Positions 34,565 through 43,027 of a stretch of DNA of 64,000 bases are shown here, in pieces. The DNA is from Streptomyces antnestii (lineage in GTDB: Bacteria; Actinomycetota; Actinomycetes; Streptomycetales; Streptomycetaceae): NCBI RefSeq assembly GCF_004005495.1, contig NZ_RZYA01000009.1:124001-188000 (forward strand), written 5' to 3'. A program made the translations under genes and the position numbers. Below the pieces are notes generated by a model. That model ran no database searches, was not told the origin of the DNA, and worked only from the letters and a program-made list of their open reading frames with translations. Position 1 is the stretch's first letter. Each line of letters opens with the position of its first letter.

Positions 34565-34740
34565 GGCGTGTTGCGAAAGTCCCGCCTGCCCCGCGACGCC
34601 TGGCACGCACGCTCGCGGCGTTGCCGAAACGTCCGAGTGGCTCCGCCACTAGGACGCTCCGGCGCCTTGCGATCGCACGCACCAGACGCCGCGGGGCCCG
34701 CCCTCCGGGCGGACGACGCTACTTTCGAAACACGCCCTAG
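34561..34740. mobile_element. 180-bp MITE-like element with terminal inverted repeats and CTAG ends
   Basis: The left end CTAGGGCGTGTTGCGAAAGT (34561-34580) and right end ACTTTCGAAACACGCCCTAG (34721-34740) are inverted copies with one mismatch, both bounded by CTAG. The inside is also largely self-complementary and centres on GTCC-AGTGG/CCACT-GGAC (about 34639-34663), so the transcript could fold into one long hairpin. There is no transposase frame. CTAG-flanked ends suggest mobilisation by an IS5-type transposase elsewhere. It supplies the stop codon of the FKBP gene and may act as its terminator. Confidence 0.82.
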
Positions 34741-35091
34741 CACCCCTGGCCGCTCCTCCGCTTCGACGCACTGCGTCGTGTCCCGGGGTTGACGGACGGC
34801 GGGCGTGCGGAGCGGGCGCCGATACGGTACGGCCTCTTCCGGTTCCCGCCTGTCGCGCTCGCGCCGTCCACCCCACCATCGAGCCGCATTCAACGTACGC
34901 GCCACGTACAACCACTCGACACCGAGGCACCACTCCACGAACATGTCGGTCACACGCGGGCTTGGCCTATCAGGGTGAACTACGCCGCGCGTACGCACCG
35001 CGTACGTACGAATGTCCGGCCGGCCACTCCGACGATGGCCGTCGGCGGGACCGGCCGGTCTCCGCCGTCGCGCACGCACCGAGGTGGAGAG
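34741..35091. other. 351-bp upstream region of the propeller/lectin gene
   Basis: No gene is recognisable. A TTGACG at 34789-34794 is a possible -35 but has no good -10 at 16-18 bp. Several CGTACG hexamers cluster before the start, with GCGTACG repeated near 34988-35007. GAGGTGGAGAG is the ribosome site at 35081-35091. Confidence 0.4.
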
Positions 35092-38000
35092 ATGCCCAAG
35101 CCGTGGGGACGACGCTTCAGGCACCACCTGCTCGCGCTGATTTCGGGCTGTCTGCTGTTGACGGCAGGTGGCGCACTGCCGTCAGATGCGGCCACGGCTC
35201 GCACGGCCGAGGTGCCGACCGCGGCCCCGGCGCGCAAGGCCGAAGTGCCGACCGCGGCCCCGGCGCGCAAGGCCGATGTGTCGACGGTCTCGTTCAACAA
35301 CCTCCGTACCGGCTGGGACCAGAACGAGCCGGGCCTGGCGCCGTCGCAGGTGTCCAGCTCCGACTTCGGGCAGCAGTTCTCCACCGCCGTGGACGGCCAG
35401 GTCTACGCCCAGCCCCTGGTGGCGGGCAAGACGGTCGTCGCGGCCACCGAGAACGCCAAGGTGTACGGCCTCGACTCGGCGACCGGGAAAATCAACTGGA
35501 CGAAGGACGTGGGCCCCTTCTGGCCCGCCTCGGCGATCGGCTGCGGTGACCTCACACCGAACCTCGGGGTCACCTCGACCCCCGTCTACGACCCCGCCAC
35601 CCAGACCGTCTACCTCACCGCGAAGACCAACGACGGCCCCGACACCAGCCACCCCAACTGGTACGTCCACGCACTGGACGCCTCGACAGGAGCCGAGCGC
35701 AGCGGCTGGCCGGTGAAGGTGCAGGGCGCCCCGGTCAACGACCTGGCCCACCCCTTCAACGCGTTCACCGCCGGCCAGCGTCCCGGCCTGCTCCTGATGA
35801 ACGGAACGGTCTACGCGGGCTTCGCCTCGCACTGCGACATCGGCCCGTACGTCGGCTATGTGCTGGGCGTCAGCACCACTACCCGCAAGACGACGTTGTG
35901 GGCCACGGAGGACTCCTCCGCCAACGGCAAGGCCGGCATCTGGATGAGCGGCGGCGGTCTGGTCTCCGACGGGCCGGGACGGATCCTCCTCTCCACCGGG
36001 AACGGCGTCTCCCCGGCGCCCGGCCCCGGTTCGAGTCCGCCGGGCCAGCTCGCCGAGTCGGTGGTCCGGCTCGGAGTCAACAGCGACGGCACGATGTCCG
36101 CGCGGGATTTCTTCAGCCCGAGCAACGCCCCGACCCTCGACCAGAACGACACCGACCTGGGTTCCGGAGGCCCGACGGCGCTGCCCGATCCAGTGTTCGG
36201 GACGAGTGCGCACCCTCACCTCATGGTGCAGATCGGCAAGGACGGCCGGCTCTTCCTCCTCGACCGGGACAACCTCGGTGGCCGCAGCCAGGGCGCCGGC
36301 GGAAGCGACGCGGTGCTCGCCACCTTCGGCCCGTACGAGGGCGTCTGGGGGCACCCGGCCGCCTACGGCGCCGAGGGCGGCTACGTGTACACGATCGGCA
36401 GCGGAGGGCCGCTGCGGGCGTTCGCGTACGGAGTCAACGGTGCGGGCCAGCCCGCGCTGACCAACACCGGCACCAGCACCGGAACGTTCGGCTACACCTC
36501 CGGCTCGCCCGTGGTGACCTCCACCGGCATCACCGCGGGCTCCGCCCTCGTCTGGACGATCTACTCGCGGGGCTCCAACGGGGCGGGCGGCGAGCTCCGC
36601 GCGTACGACGCCGTCCCCGTCGGCGGCACCCTCAATCTGCGCTACTCCGTACCGATCGGCACCGCGTCCAAGTTCTCCGTGCCCGCCACCGACGGCGGAC
36701 GGGTCTACGTAGGCACCCGCGACGGCCATGTGCTCGCCTTCGGCCGGCCGGCCGCCACCGCGCTGAACGGCAGCCCGGTGGACTTCGGCCAGGTCGCCGT
36801 GGGCACCACCGGCCACGCCACGGCCAAGGTGACCGCCACCCGGGACGTGACCATCTCCGCGGTGAAGACCCCGTCGGGCAGTCGGTTCTCCGCCGCGCCC
36901 ACCGGACTGCCGGTCACCCTGCACGCCGGCGACACCTATTCGGTGCCGGTGTCGTTCGCGCCGACCACAGCCGGGGCGGACAGCTCGGTGCTGACGTTCA
37001 CCACCGACCTCGGCGACATCGGTTTCGGTCTGACCGGTTACGGCACCCAGTCCCAGCTCACCGCTTCACCTTCCCAACTGGCCTTCGGCACGGTGGCCAC
37101 CGGCACCACCAAGACCCTGGGCGTGACCTTCACCAACACCGGCACCTCGGCCGAGACGGTCTCGGCGAGCACCCCACCGAGCAGCCCGTTCAGCGCCGTG
37201 GGCCTGCCCGCGAACGGCTCCGTCGTCCCGCCCCAGCAGTCCGTCACCGTCCAGGTGAAGTACGCCCCGACGACCGCCGGTGACAACACGGGATCCCTCT
37301 CCGTCACCTCGACGAGCGGCACCAGCACCGTGCAGCTCACCGGCACCGCGGTCACCGGTCAGGCACATCTGACGGTCACTCCGACCTCCACCGCCTTCGG
37401 CAGTGTCGCGGTCGGGAAGTCGGTCACGAAGACCTTCGACATCAGCAACACGGGCAACATCCCCCTCACCATCACCAAGGCGGCCCCGCCCACGGCACCC
37501 TTCCACGTGACGAACCCGGTGAGCGAGGGTCAGGTCATCGGCCCGGACGACGTGATCCACCAGTCCGTCACCTTCTCCCCGACCGCCGTCAGCGCGGCCT
37601 CCGGCGCCTATCAGCTCACCTCCGACGACGGCCGAGGCCCGCAGAACGAGGCACTCACCGGTATGGGAACCGCGGCCGGCGGGGTCACCGTCCCGACGCC
37701 CGGGGCGGGCGGCTGGAAACTCAACGGCTCCGCGAAGCTCTCCGGCAACGACCTCCAGCTCACCCAGACCGGCACGCACCAGGCGGGCTCGGGCGTCTTC
37801 CCCGTGGCGGTGACCACCGACGGCCTCAAGGCGACGTTCACCACCGACATCGGCGGCGGCACCGGCGCAGACGGCCTCACCTTCGGCCTGCTCGACCCGG
37901 CCAAGAACACATCCAGCGCGCTGGGCACGGACGGCGGCGGCCTCGGCTGGGGCGGTAAGGCGGGTGTGGCGATCACCTTCGACACGTACCGCAACTCGGG

Positions 38001-38865
38001 TGACCCCTCGGCGAACTTCGTCGGCATCACCACTTCCAGTACCAACACCGGCTTCACCTACGCGGCGACCAGCACCAGCGCGCCGGACCTCCGCTCGGGC
38101 CCGCACGCCGTCGCCGTCTCCATCACAGGGAAGACCCTCACCGTCTCCATGGACGGCACCCAGCTGCTGAAGACGACGGTGCCCTCACTGACCCCGACGG
38201 CCCTGCTCGCCTTCACCGGCGGCACCGGCGGCCTCACCGACATCCACACCGTCCGGGACGCCGCCATCACCGCGAGCTCATATGTCCCCGGACCCAGCAG
38301 CTGGACGTTCAACGGCGCCGCGGCGGCCTCCGGCACCGACCTGGTGCTCACGCAGCCCGTACAGAACACCAAGGGGAGCGCCGTTCAGAGTTCCCCTGTG
38401 GCGTCGGCGGGGCTGAAGGTGAGCTTCAAGTCGACGATCGGCGGTGGCACCGGCGCCGACGGCCTCGCCCTGATGCTGCTCGACCCGTCCAAGACCTCAC
38501 CGGCCGCGCTGGGCCTCGGCGGTGGCGGTCTCGGCTACGCGGGTCTGCCGGGCATCGCGGTCACCCTGGACACCCATCGCAACACCGGTGATCCCTCGGC
38601 CAACTTCGTCGGGGTGGCCACCGGCGGGAACGGGTCGCCCTTTCAGTACGCCGCCACCTCGACCGCCGTACCTGCCCTGCGCACCGGTACGCACACCGTC
38701 GTCGTGAGCGTGACGACCGCCGGTCACCTCCTGGTGAAGGTGGACGGCACCCAGGTCATCGACACCGCGGTGACGCTGCCGAAGAACGTGCTGGTCGGGT
38801 TCGCCGGGGCCACGGGCGGCCTGACGGACAAACACACGGTCGGCGGAGTCAGCATCACTTACTGA
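35092..38865 (+). CDS. Secreted PQQ-like propeller / Ig-like / tandem L-type lectin protein
   Basis: Protein of 1257 aa with an N-terminal Sec signal (FRHHLLALISGCLLLTAGGA). Residues about 60-550 form a PQQ/quinoprotein-like beta-propeller with KVYGLDSATGKINW and HVLAFGRP blades. About 555-860 are three Ig-like choice-of-anchor D domains (VDFGQVAVGTTGHA, LAFGTVATGTTKT, TAFGSVAVGKSVTK). About 865-1060 and 1065-1257 are two L-type lectin domains with GTGADGLTFGLLDP / GTGADGLALMLLDP and RNSGDPSANFVGI / RNTGDPSANFVGV. No membrane anchor or LPXTG is visible. It probably binds carbohydrate outside the cell. An N-terminal 11-residue motif is duplicated. Confidence 0.85.
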   Translation: MPKPWGRRFRHHLLALISGCLLLTAGGALPSDAATARTAEVPTAAPARKAEVPTAAPARKADVSTVSFNNLRTGWDQNEPGLAPSQVSSSDFGQQFSTAVDGQVYAQPLVAGKTVVAATENAKVYGLDSATGKINWTKDVGPFWPASAIGCGDLTPNLGVTSTPVYDPATQTVYLTAKTNDGPDTSHPNWYVHALDASTGAERSGWPVKVQGAPVNDLAHPFNAFTAGQRPGLLLMNGTVYAGFASHCDIGPYVGYVLGVSTTTRKTTLWATEDSSANGKAGIWMSGGGLVSDGPGRILLSTGNGVSPAPGPGSSPPGQLAESVVRLGVNSDGTMSARDFFSPSNAPTLDQNDTDLGSGGPTALPDPVFGTSAHPHLMVQIGKDGRLFLLDRDNLGGRSQGAGGSDAVLATFGPYEGVWGHPAAYGAEGGYVYTIGSGGPLRAFAYGVNGAGQPALTNTGTSTGTFGYTSGSPVVTSTGITAGSALVWTIYSRGSNGAGGELRAYDAVPVGGTLNLRYSVPIGTASKFSVPATDGGRVYVGTRDGHVLAFGRPAATALNGSPVDFGQVAVGTTGHATAKVTATRDVTISAVKTPSGSRFSAAPTGLPVTLHAGDTYSVPVSFAPTTAGADSSVLTFTTDLGDIGFGLTGYGTQSQLTASPSQLAFGTVATGTTKTLGVTFTNTGTSAETVSASTPPSSPFSAVGLPANGSVVPPQQSVTVQVKYAPTTAGDNTGSLSVTSTSGTSTVQLTGTAVTGQAHLTVTPTSTAFGSVAVGKSVTKTFDISNTGNIPLTITKAAPPTAPFHVTNPVSEGQVIGPDDVIHQSVTFSPTAVSAASGAYQLTSDDGRGPQNEALTGMGTAAGGVTVPTPGAGGWKLNGSAKLSGNDLQLTQTGTHQAGSGVFPVAVTTDGLKATFTTDIGGGTGADGLTFGLLDPAKNTSSALGTDGGGLGWGGKAGVAITFDTYRNSGDPSANFVGITTSSTNTGFTYAATSTSAPDLRSGPHAVAVSITGKTLTVSMDGTQLLKTTVPSLTPTALLAFTGGTGGLTDIHTVRDAAITASSYVPGPSSWTFNGAAAASGTDLVLTQPVQNTKGSAVQSSPVASAGLKVSFKSTIGGGTGADGLALMLLDPSKTSPAALGLGGGGLGYAGLPGIAVTLDTHRNTGDPSANFVGVATGGNGSPFQYAATSTAVPALRTGTHTVVVSVTTAGHLLVKVDGTQVIDTAVTLPKNVLVGFAGATGGLTDKHTVGGVSITY
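35206..35271. repeat. 33-bp tandem duplication near the N-terminus of the lectin protein
   Basis: Copies 35206-35238 and 35239-35271 differ at one base and encode AEVPTAAPARK twice, just after the signal peptide. The start of a third, diverged copy (ADV) follows. Confidence 0.92.
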
Positions 38866-38924
38866 GGCACCGGCACAAGAACGGGCAGCACCTGCCGAAG
38901 GTGCGACAGAGCTAGGAGAACATC

Positions 38925-39380
38925 ATGCGTCGACGTGTCACCCCCTTGCCGGTCGCGGTGGCGTTCGCGTCCTGCCTCGGACTGTCCCATCCAGCGCCGG
39001 CCGCGCCCGAACCCCCGCCGCTGACCGTCATGGTCGCCGACACCGGGTCGATGGGGCGCGTCCTCACGGACCTGGACGGTCGTACGCTCTACCGCTACGA
39101 CCTGGACACCGCCGGCAGGGTCCGCTGTCTCGGGGCGTGCACGGCCACCCGCAAACCGCTGCTCCACGCGCCCGGCACGGTGCTGAGGCTGCCGCCCGGC
39201 ATCGCCGGAACGCTCGGCATCGTCGCCCGGCCCGACGGCGGCGAGCAGGTCGCGTACGACGGCTCCCCGCTGTACTGGTACACCGCCGACCAGCAGCCGG
39301 CCGACACCGCCGGGGTCGACCTGCTCTGGCACGTCATCAACCCTCCGAACATGCCGGAGCACACCGGGACGACCGACTGA
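38925..39380 (+). CDS. Secreted PF03640-type (lipoprotein_15 repeat) protein
   Basis: Protein of 151 aa with a signal peptide ending near SHPAPA. Two copies of the short secreted repeat are visible: GRTLYRYDLDTAGRVRCLGAC and YDGSPLYWYTADQQPADTAG, followed by DLLWHVI. This family has no known activity. There is no lipobox Cys. AGGAG precedes the ATG. It lies 59 bp after the lectin gene and 148 bp before the iron-uptake operon; the latter has its own promoter. Confidence 0.8.
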   Translation: MRRRVTPLPVAVAFASCLGLSHPAPAAPEPPPLTVMVADTGSMGRVLTDLDGRTLYRYDLDTAGRVRCLGACTATRKPLLHAPGTVLRLPPGIAGTLGIVARPDGGEQVAYDGSPLYWYTADQQPADTAGVDLLWHVINPPNMPEHTGTTD

Positions 39381-39446
39381 CGGACACTGCGAACGTAACC
39401 ACGGATCACAGCACCGATGCGCCGCCACCACCCGACTACAGCCATG

Positions 39447-39488
39447 TAGACGTACCTCGCCAGATTTATTAAGGTATGCCTTCGCTAA
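39447..39488 (+). promoter_or_regulatory. Promoter with overlapping IdeR/DmdR iron box
   Basis: TAGACG (39447-39452), a 17-bp spacer and TAAGGT (39470-39475) form a plausible promoter. The 19-mer at 39470-39488 matches the actinobacterial iron-box consensus at 12 of 19 positions by my count, and a second half-site GCTAACTTAG overlaps its right side. Iron-bound DmdR/IdeR would block the promoter. Binding is inferred. Confidence 0.68.
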
Positions 39489-39528
39489 CTTAGGCGAGGC
39501 GCGCCTTGGCGGGGCTGGGGAGAACGGC

Positions 39529-41562
39529 ATGTGGAACGACGCATTTCCAAGCTTCTTGATCGGGCTGAGGGAGGGACTGGAAGCCGGGCTGATCGTTTCG
39601 ATCCTGGTCGCCACCCTGGTACGGGCCGACGCCAAGTCACGGCTGCCGCAGGTGTGGACGGGCGTCCTGGCGGCGGCCGCACTCGCCATGAGTTTCGGCG
39701 CGGTGCTGACCTTCACGGCGGCCACCATGTCCGCGACCGCCCAGGAGACGTTCGGCGGCACCCTCAGCGTGGTGGCGGTCGCGTTCGTCACCGCGATGGT
39801 GTTCTGGATGCGGCGCTCCGCGCGCAGCCTCTCCGGTGAGATCAAGGAGAAGGTCACCGGCGCCCTGGCCATGGGCGCGGGCATGCTCGTCGTCACCTCG
39901 TTCCTCGCGGTGGGCCGCGAGGGCCTGGAGACGGCGCTCTTCCTGTGGACCACCGCTCAGGCGGCCAGAGAGTCGGCCGGGCCGATGACCGGCGCCGGCA
40001 TCGGCCTCGTCATCGCTGCCGGGCTGTGCTGGGGCCTGTACCGCCGGGTCCTGAAGATCAACCTGACGAAGTTCTTCACCGCCACCGGTGCGGTGCTGAT
40101 CGTCATCGCTGCCGGAGTGCTCGGCTACGGGCTGCGCGATCTGCAGGAAGGCGGCGTACTGCCGGGGAAGAGCGCATACGCCGTCGACCTGGCCCAGAGC
40201 ATCGATCCCAGCGCCTGGTACAGCACCCTGGTGCAGGGCGTCTTCAACCTCACGCCGACGATGACGTGGCTGCAGGTCATCGCCTACGCGGCGTATCTCG
40301 CCGTGGTGATGACGCTGTTCGTACGCGGCGTACGTGCACCCGCCGCCCCACCCGCGCCGCCCGCCGAGGGCAAGAGCGCCGACGAGACGGTGGTGGTGCG
40401 TGCCCGGCGGCCCGTCTGGGTGCTGCCGGTGGCCGTCGTCGCCGTCCCCGTCGCGGGCGCGGCCGGACTGGTCGCCTTCGGCACCTCCAAGTCGGCCGGT
40501 GCCCAGACCGTCGCCGTATCGCAGCAGGAGTGCGGCAAGGGATTCGCCGCACCCCGGACCGGCCGGCAGACCTTCCAGATGCACAACACCGGGGACAAGG
40601 CGGCCGAGGTCTACCTCGTCGACCCGGCAACCAATGCGGTGTACGGGGAGATCGAGGGCCTGGCACCCGGCACCACGCGTGACCTCGTCGCCACGGTCGC
40701 AGGCGGCTCCTACGCCTGGCGGTGCGTGCCCCTGGGCGGAAAGGCCGTCACCTCAGCGCCCGTACACGTCACCGGCAGCGGCGCCGCGAAACCGGTCGCG
40801 CCCGTCTCCGAGGGCGACCTCGCCGCACCGCTCGACGCGTACAAGAAGTACGTCGGCCAGGGACTGACCCGGCTCGTCGCACAGACGAAGAAACTCAGCG
40901 ACGACATCGAGGGCGGACACCTCGACGCCGCTCGCGACGACTGGCTCACCGCGCACCGTACCTACGCCTCGCTGGGCGCGGCCTACGGCACGTTCCAGGA
41001 CTTCGACAACAAGATCGACGGCCGGACCGCCGGGCTCCCGGGCGGAGTGAACGACAAGGCCTTCACCGGCTTCCACCGCATCGAGTACGGCCTGTGGCAC
41101 GGCCAGTCCGCGCACACCCTCACCGCACCCGCCGCCCGGCTCGCCGCAGACACCGCGGGCCTGCAGAAAGCCTTCCCCACACAGGATTTCGCACCGGGCG
41201 ACCTGCCGCTGCGCACCCACGAGATCCTGGAGAACACCCTCCAGTTCGAGCTGACCGGCGACGCCGACCAGGGAAGCGGCACCAGCCTCGCCACCGCTGA
41301 CGCCAACCTCTCAGGAACACGCGAACTCCTGGGTGTGCTCCGGCCGTTGCTCGCCGCACGTGACCCGCAGCTGCTGACGAGGGCGGACGGTGACATCGCC
41401 CGGTTGCAGGGGCTGCTCGACGCCGCACACGACAAGCAGCGCTGGACGCCCGTCGGAAAACTCGACACGACCGTACGACAGCGGCTGAACGGTGCGACCG
41501 GGCAACTGCTCGAAGACCTGGCACCGGTGCCGGACTTCCTCGAGATCCGCAAGTCCGCCTGA
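39529..41562 (+). CDS. efeU: EfeU-EfeO fusion: ferrous iron permease with cupredoxin/M75 domain
   Basis: Protein of 677 aa joining two Efe components. Residues 1-275 are the FTR1/EfeU permease with seven helices and both REGLE motifs (LREGLEAGL, VGREGLETAL). After a linker and another helix (about 295-315) comes an EfeO-like part: a cupredoxin domain and an M75/imelysin-type domain with HRIEYGLWHG. In E. coli EfeU and EfeO are separate proteins that import iron with EfeB. The next gene is efeB, overlapping by one base. Upstream lies an iron box, so it should be induced by iron starvation. The extra helix would keep the EfeO part outside the membrane. Confidence 0.9.
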   Translation: MWNDAFPSFLIGLREGLEAGLIVSILVATLVRADAKSRLPQVWTGVLAAAALAMSFGAVLTFTAATMSATAQETFGGTLSVVAVAFVTAMVFWMRRSARSLSGEIKEKVTGALAMGAGMLVVTSFLAVGREGLETALFLWTTAQAARESAGPMTGAGIGLVIAAGLCWGLYRRVLKINLTKFFTATGAVLIVIAAGVLGYGLRDLQEGGVLPGKSAYAVDLAQSIDPSAWYSTLVQGVFNLTPTMTWLQVIAYAAYLAVVMTLFVRGVRAPAAPPAPPAEGKSADETVVVRARRPVWVLPVAVVAVPVAGAAGLVAFGTSKSAGAQTVAVSQQECGKGFAAPRTGRQTFQMHNTGDKAAEVYLVDPATNAVYGEIEGLAPGTTRDLVATVAGGSYAWRCVPLGGKAVTSAPVHVTGSGAAKPVAPVSEGDLAAPLDAYKKYVGQGLTRLVAQTKKLSDDIEGGHLDAARDDWLTAHRTYASLGAAYGTFQDFDNKIDGRTAGLPGGVNDKAFTGFHRIEYGLWHGQSAHTLTAPAARLAADTAGLQKAFPTQDFAPGDLPLRTHEILENTLQFELTGDADQGSGTSLATADANLSGTRELLGVLRPLLAARDPQLLTRADGDIARLQGLLDAAHDKQRWTPVGKLDTTVRQRLNGATGQLLEDLAPVPDFLEIRKSA

Positions 41563-42878
41563 TGCCCGCCGACAGCACTGCCGCGCACCCCGAAAGGACC
41601 CCCGACATGCCCGCCGAATCCCCCACCCCGCCCGGCCGCTGCCCCGCCGGCCGACGCTCGTTCGTCAAGACGGCACTGGGCGCGGGCGCGGCCGGAGCGG
41701 CCCTGGCCGGCGGCGGATTCGCGATCGGCCAGGCCCGTCCGACCACGGCAAGCGCAGCCGACGGGACGACCTCCACGAAGGTGGCCTTCCACGGGGCCCA
41801 CCAGGCAGGCATCATCACCCCCGCCCCGGCCGCCGCGGCCTTCGTCTCGTTCGATGTGATCGCCGACAGCCGCAAGGACCTGGCCGGCCTGCTGCGGACC
41901 ATCACCGAGCGGGCCCGTTTCCTGACCTCGGGCGGCACACCGGCGGACCTGGGAGTGGGCGCCCCGCCCTCCGACAACGGCATCCTGGGCCCGGTGGTCC
42001 CGGCCGACGAACTGACCGTCACGGTCGGCGTCGGCGCCTCTCTCTTCGACGACCGGTACGGCCTCGCCAAGGCCAGACCACTGCGGCTCACGCCCATGCG
42101 GACGTTCCCCAACGACAACCTCGATCCTGCCGAATGCCACGGCGACCTCTCGCTGCAACTCTGCGGCGCACGCCAGGACGTGGTCCTGCACGCCCTGCGT
42201 GACATCGCCCGGCACACCCGGGGCGCCATGCAGATCAAGTGGCGCATCGACGGCTTCCAGAACGCGCCCCGCCCGGCCGGCGCCCAGCGCAACCTCCTCG
42301 GCTTCAAGGACGGCATCGCCAACCCGGACGTCCGCTCCGCGCGCGAGAGCGACCGGCTGATCTGGGTCGGCGACGCACTCGGCGAGCCCGCCTGGACGCG
42401 GGGCGGCAGTTACCAGGTGATCCGCATCATCCGCATGCTCGTCGAGTTCTGGGACCGCGTCTCGCTGACCGAACAGGAGAAGATGTTCGGCCGCCGCAAG
42501 GACACCGGCGCCCCGCTGGACGGCGCGACCGAGACCGACATCCCCCGCTACGCCAAGGACCCGCACGGCAACGCGATTCCGCTGGACGCCCATATCCGCC
42601 TGGCCAACCCCCGCACGCCACAGACGGACAACACCCGCATCCTGCGCCGCGGTTACAACTACGACCGCGGTATCGACAAGGTCGGCAACCTCGACATGGG
42701 CCTCGCCTTCTGCAGCTACCAGCAGGACATCAAGCGCCAGTTCGAGGCAACCCAGGAGCGCCTGATCGACGAACCGCTCGTCGACTACATCTCACCCACC
42801 GGCGGCGGCTACTTCTTCGCTCTGCCCGGAGTCCGCGACGGCCGGGACTGGCTCGGCAGCGGACTCCTCGCGACCTGA
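41562..42878 (+). CDS. efeB: EfeB, Tat-exported dye-decolorizing heme peroxidase
   Basis: DyP-type peroxidase of 438 aa (423 if started at 41607). The Tat signal is GRRSFVKTALGAGAAGAALAG. The distal-heme motif is GFKDGIANP, and the proximal His region is in the second half. EfeB oxidises ferrous iron or releases it from heme for the EfeUO permease. The ATG at 41562 overlaps the upstream stop as TGATG, but the in-frame ATG at 41607 has a better ribosome site (GAAAGGA), so the true start is uncertain. It shares the iron-box promoter. Confidence 0.92.
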   Translation: MPADSTAAHPERTPDMPAESPTPPGRCPAGRRSFVKTALGAGAAGAALAGGGFAIGQARPTTASAADGTTSTKVAFHGAHQAGIITPAPAAAAFVSFDVIADSRKDLAGLLRTITERARFLTSGGTPADLGVGAPPSDNGILGPVVPADELTVTVGVGASLFDDRYGLAKARPLRLTPMRTFPNDNLDPAECHGDLSLQLCGARQDVVLHALRDIARHTRGAMQIKWRIDGFQNAPRPAGAQRNLLGFKDGIANPDVRSARESDRLIWVGDALGEPAWTRGGSYQVIRIIRMLVEFWDRVSLTEQEKMFGRRKDTGAPLDGATETDIPRYAKDPHGNAIPLDAHIRLANPRTPQTDNTRILRRGYNYDRGIDKVGNLDMGLAFCSYQQDIKRQFEATQERLIDEPLVDYISPTGGGYFFALPGVRDGRDWLGSGLLAT

Positions 42879-43027
42879 CCCGCCCGCACCGCGCGGCACC
42901 CGGCCGGGCCCACCCCGCTCGCACTCACGGCGCCGGGCCCGCACGATCAAGACGCGGGAGGTCACCGGGCCGTGCAGGCCCGCTTCTCCCCCGTCCCAGT
43001 CGTCCCGGCGCGGAGGTGAAGCGAGCT

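Noticed and set aside
42879..43027. Search for a promoter or terminator between efeB and the PIG-V-like gene
   Set aside because: GC-rich complementary stretches exist, but none forms a clear isolated stem or -10/-35 pair.
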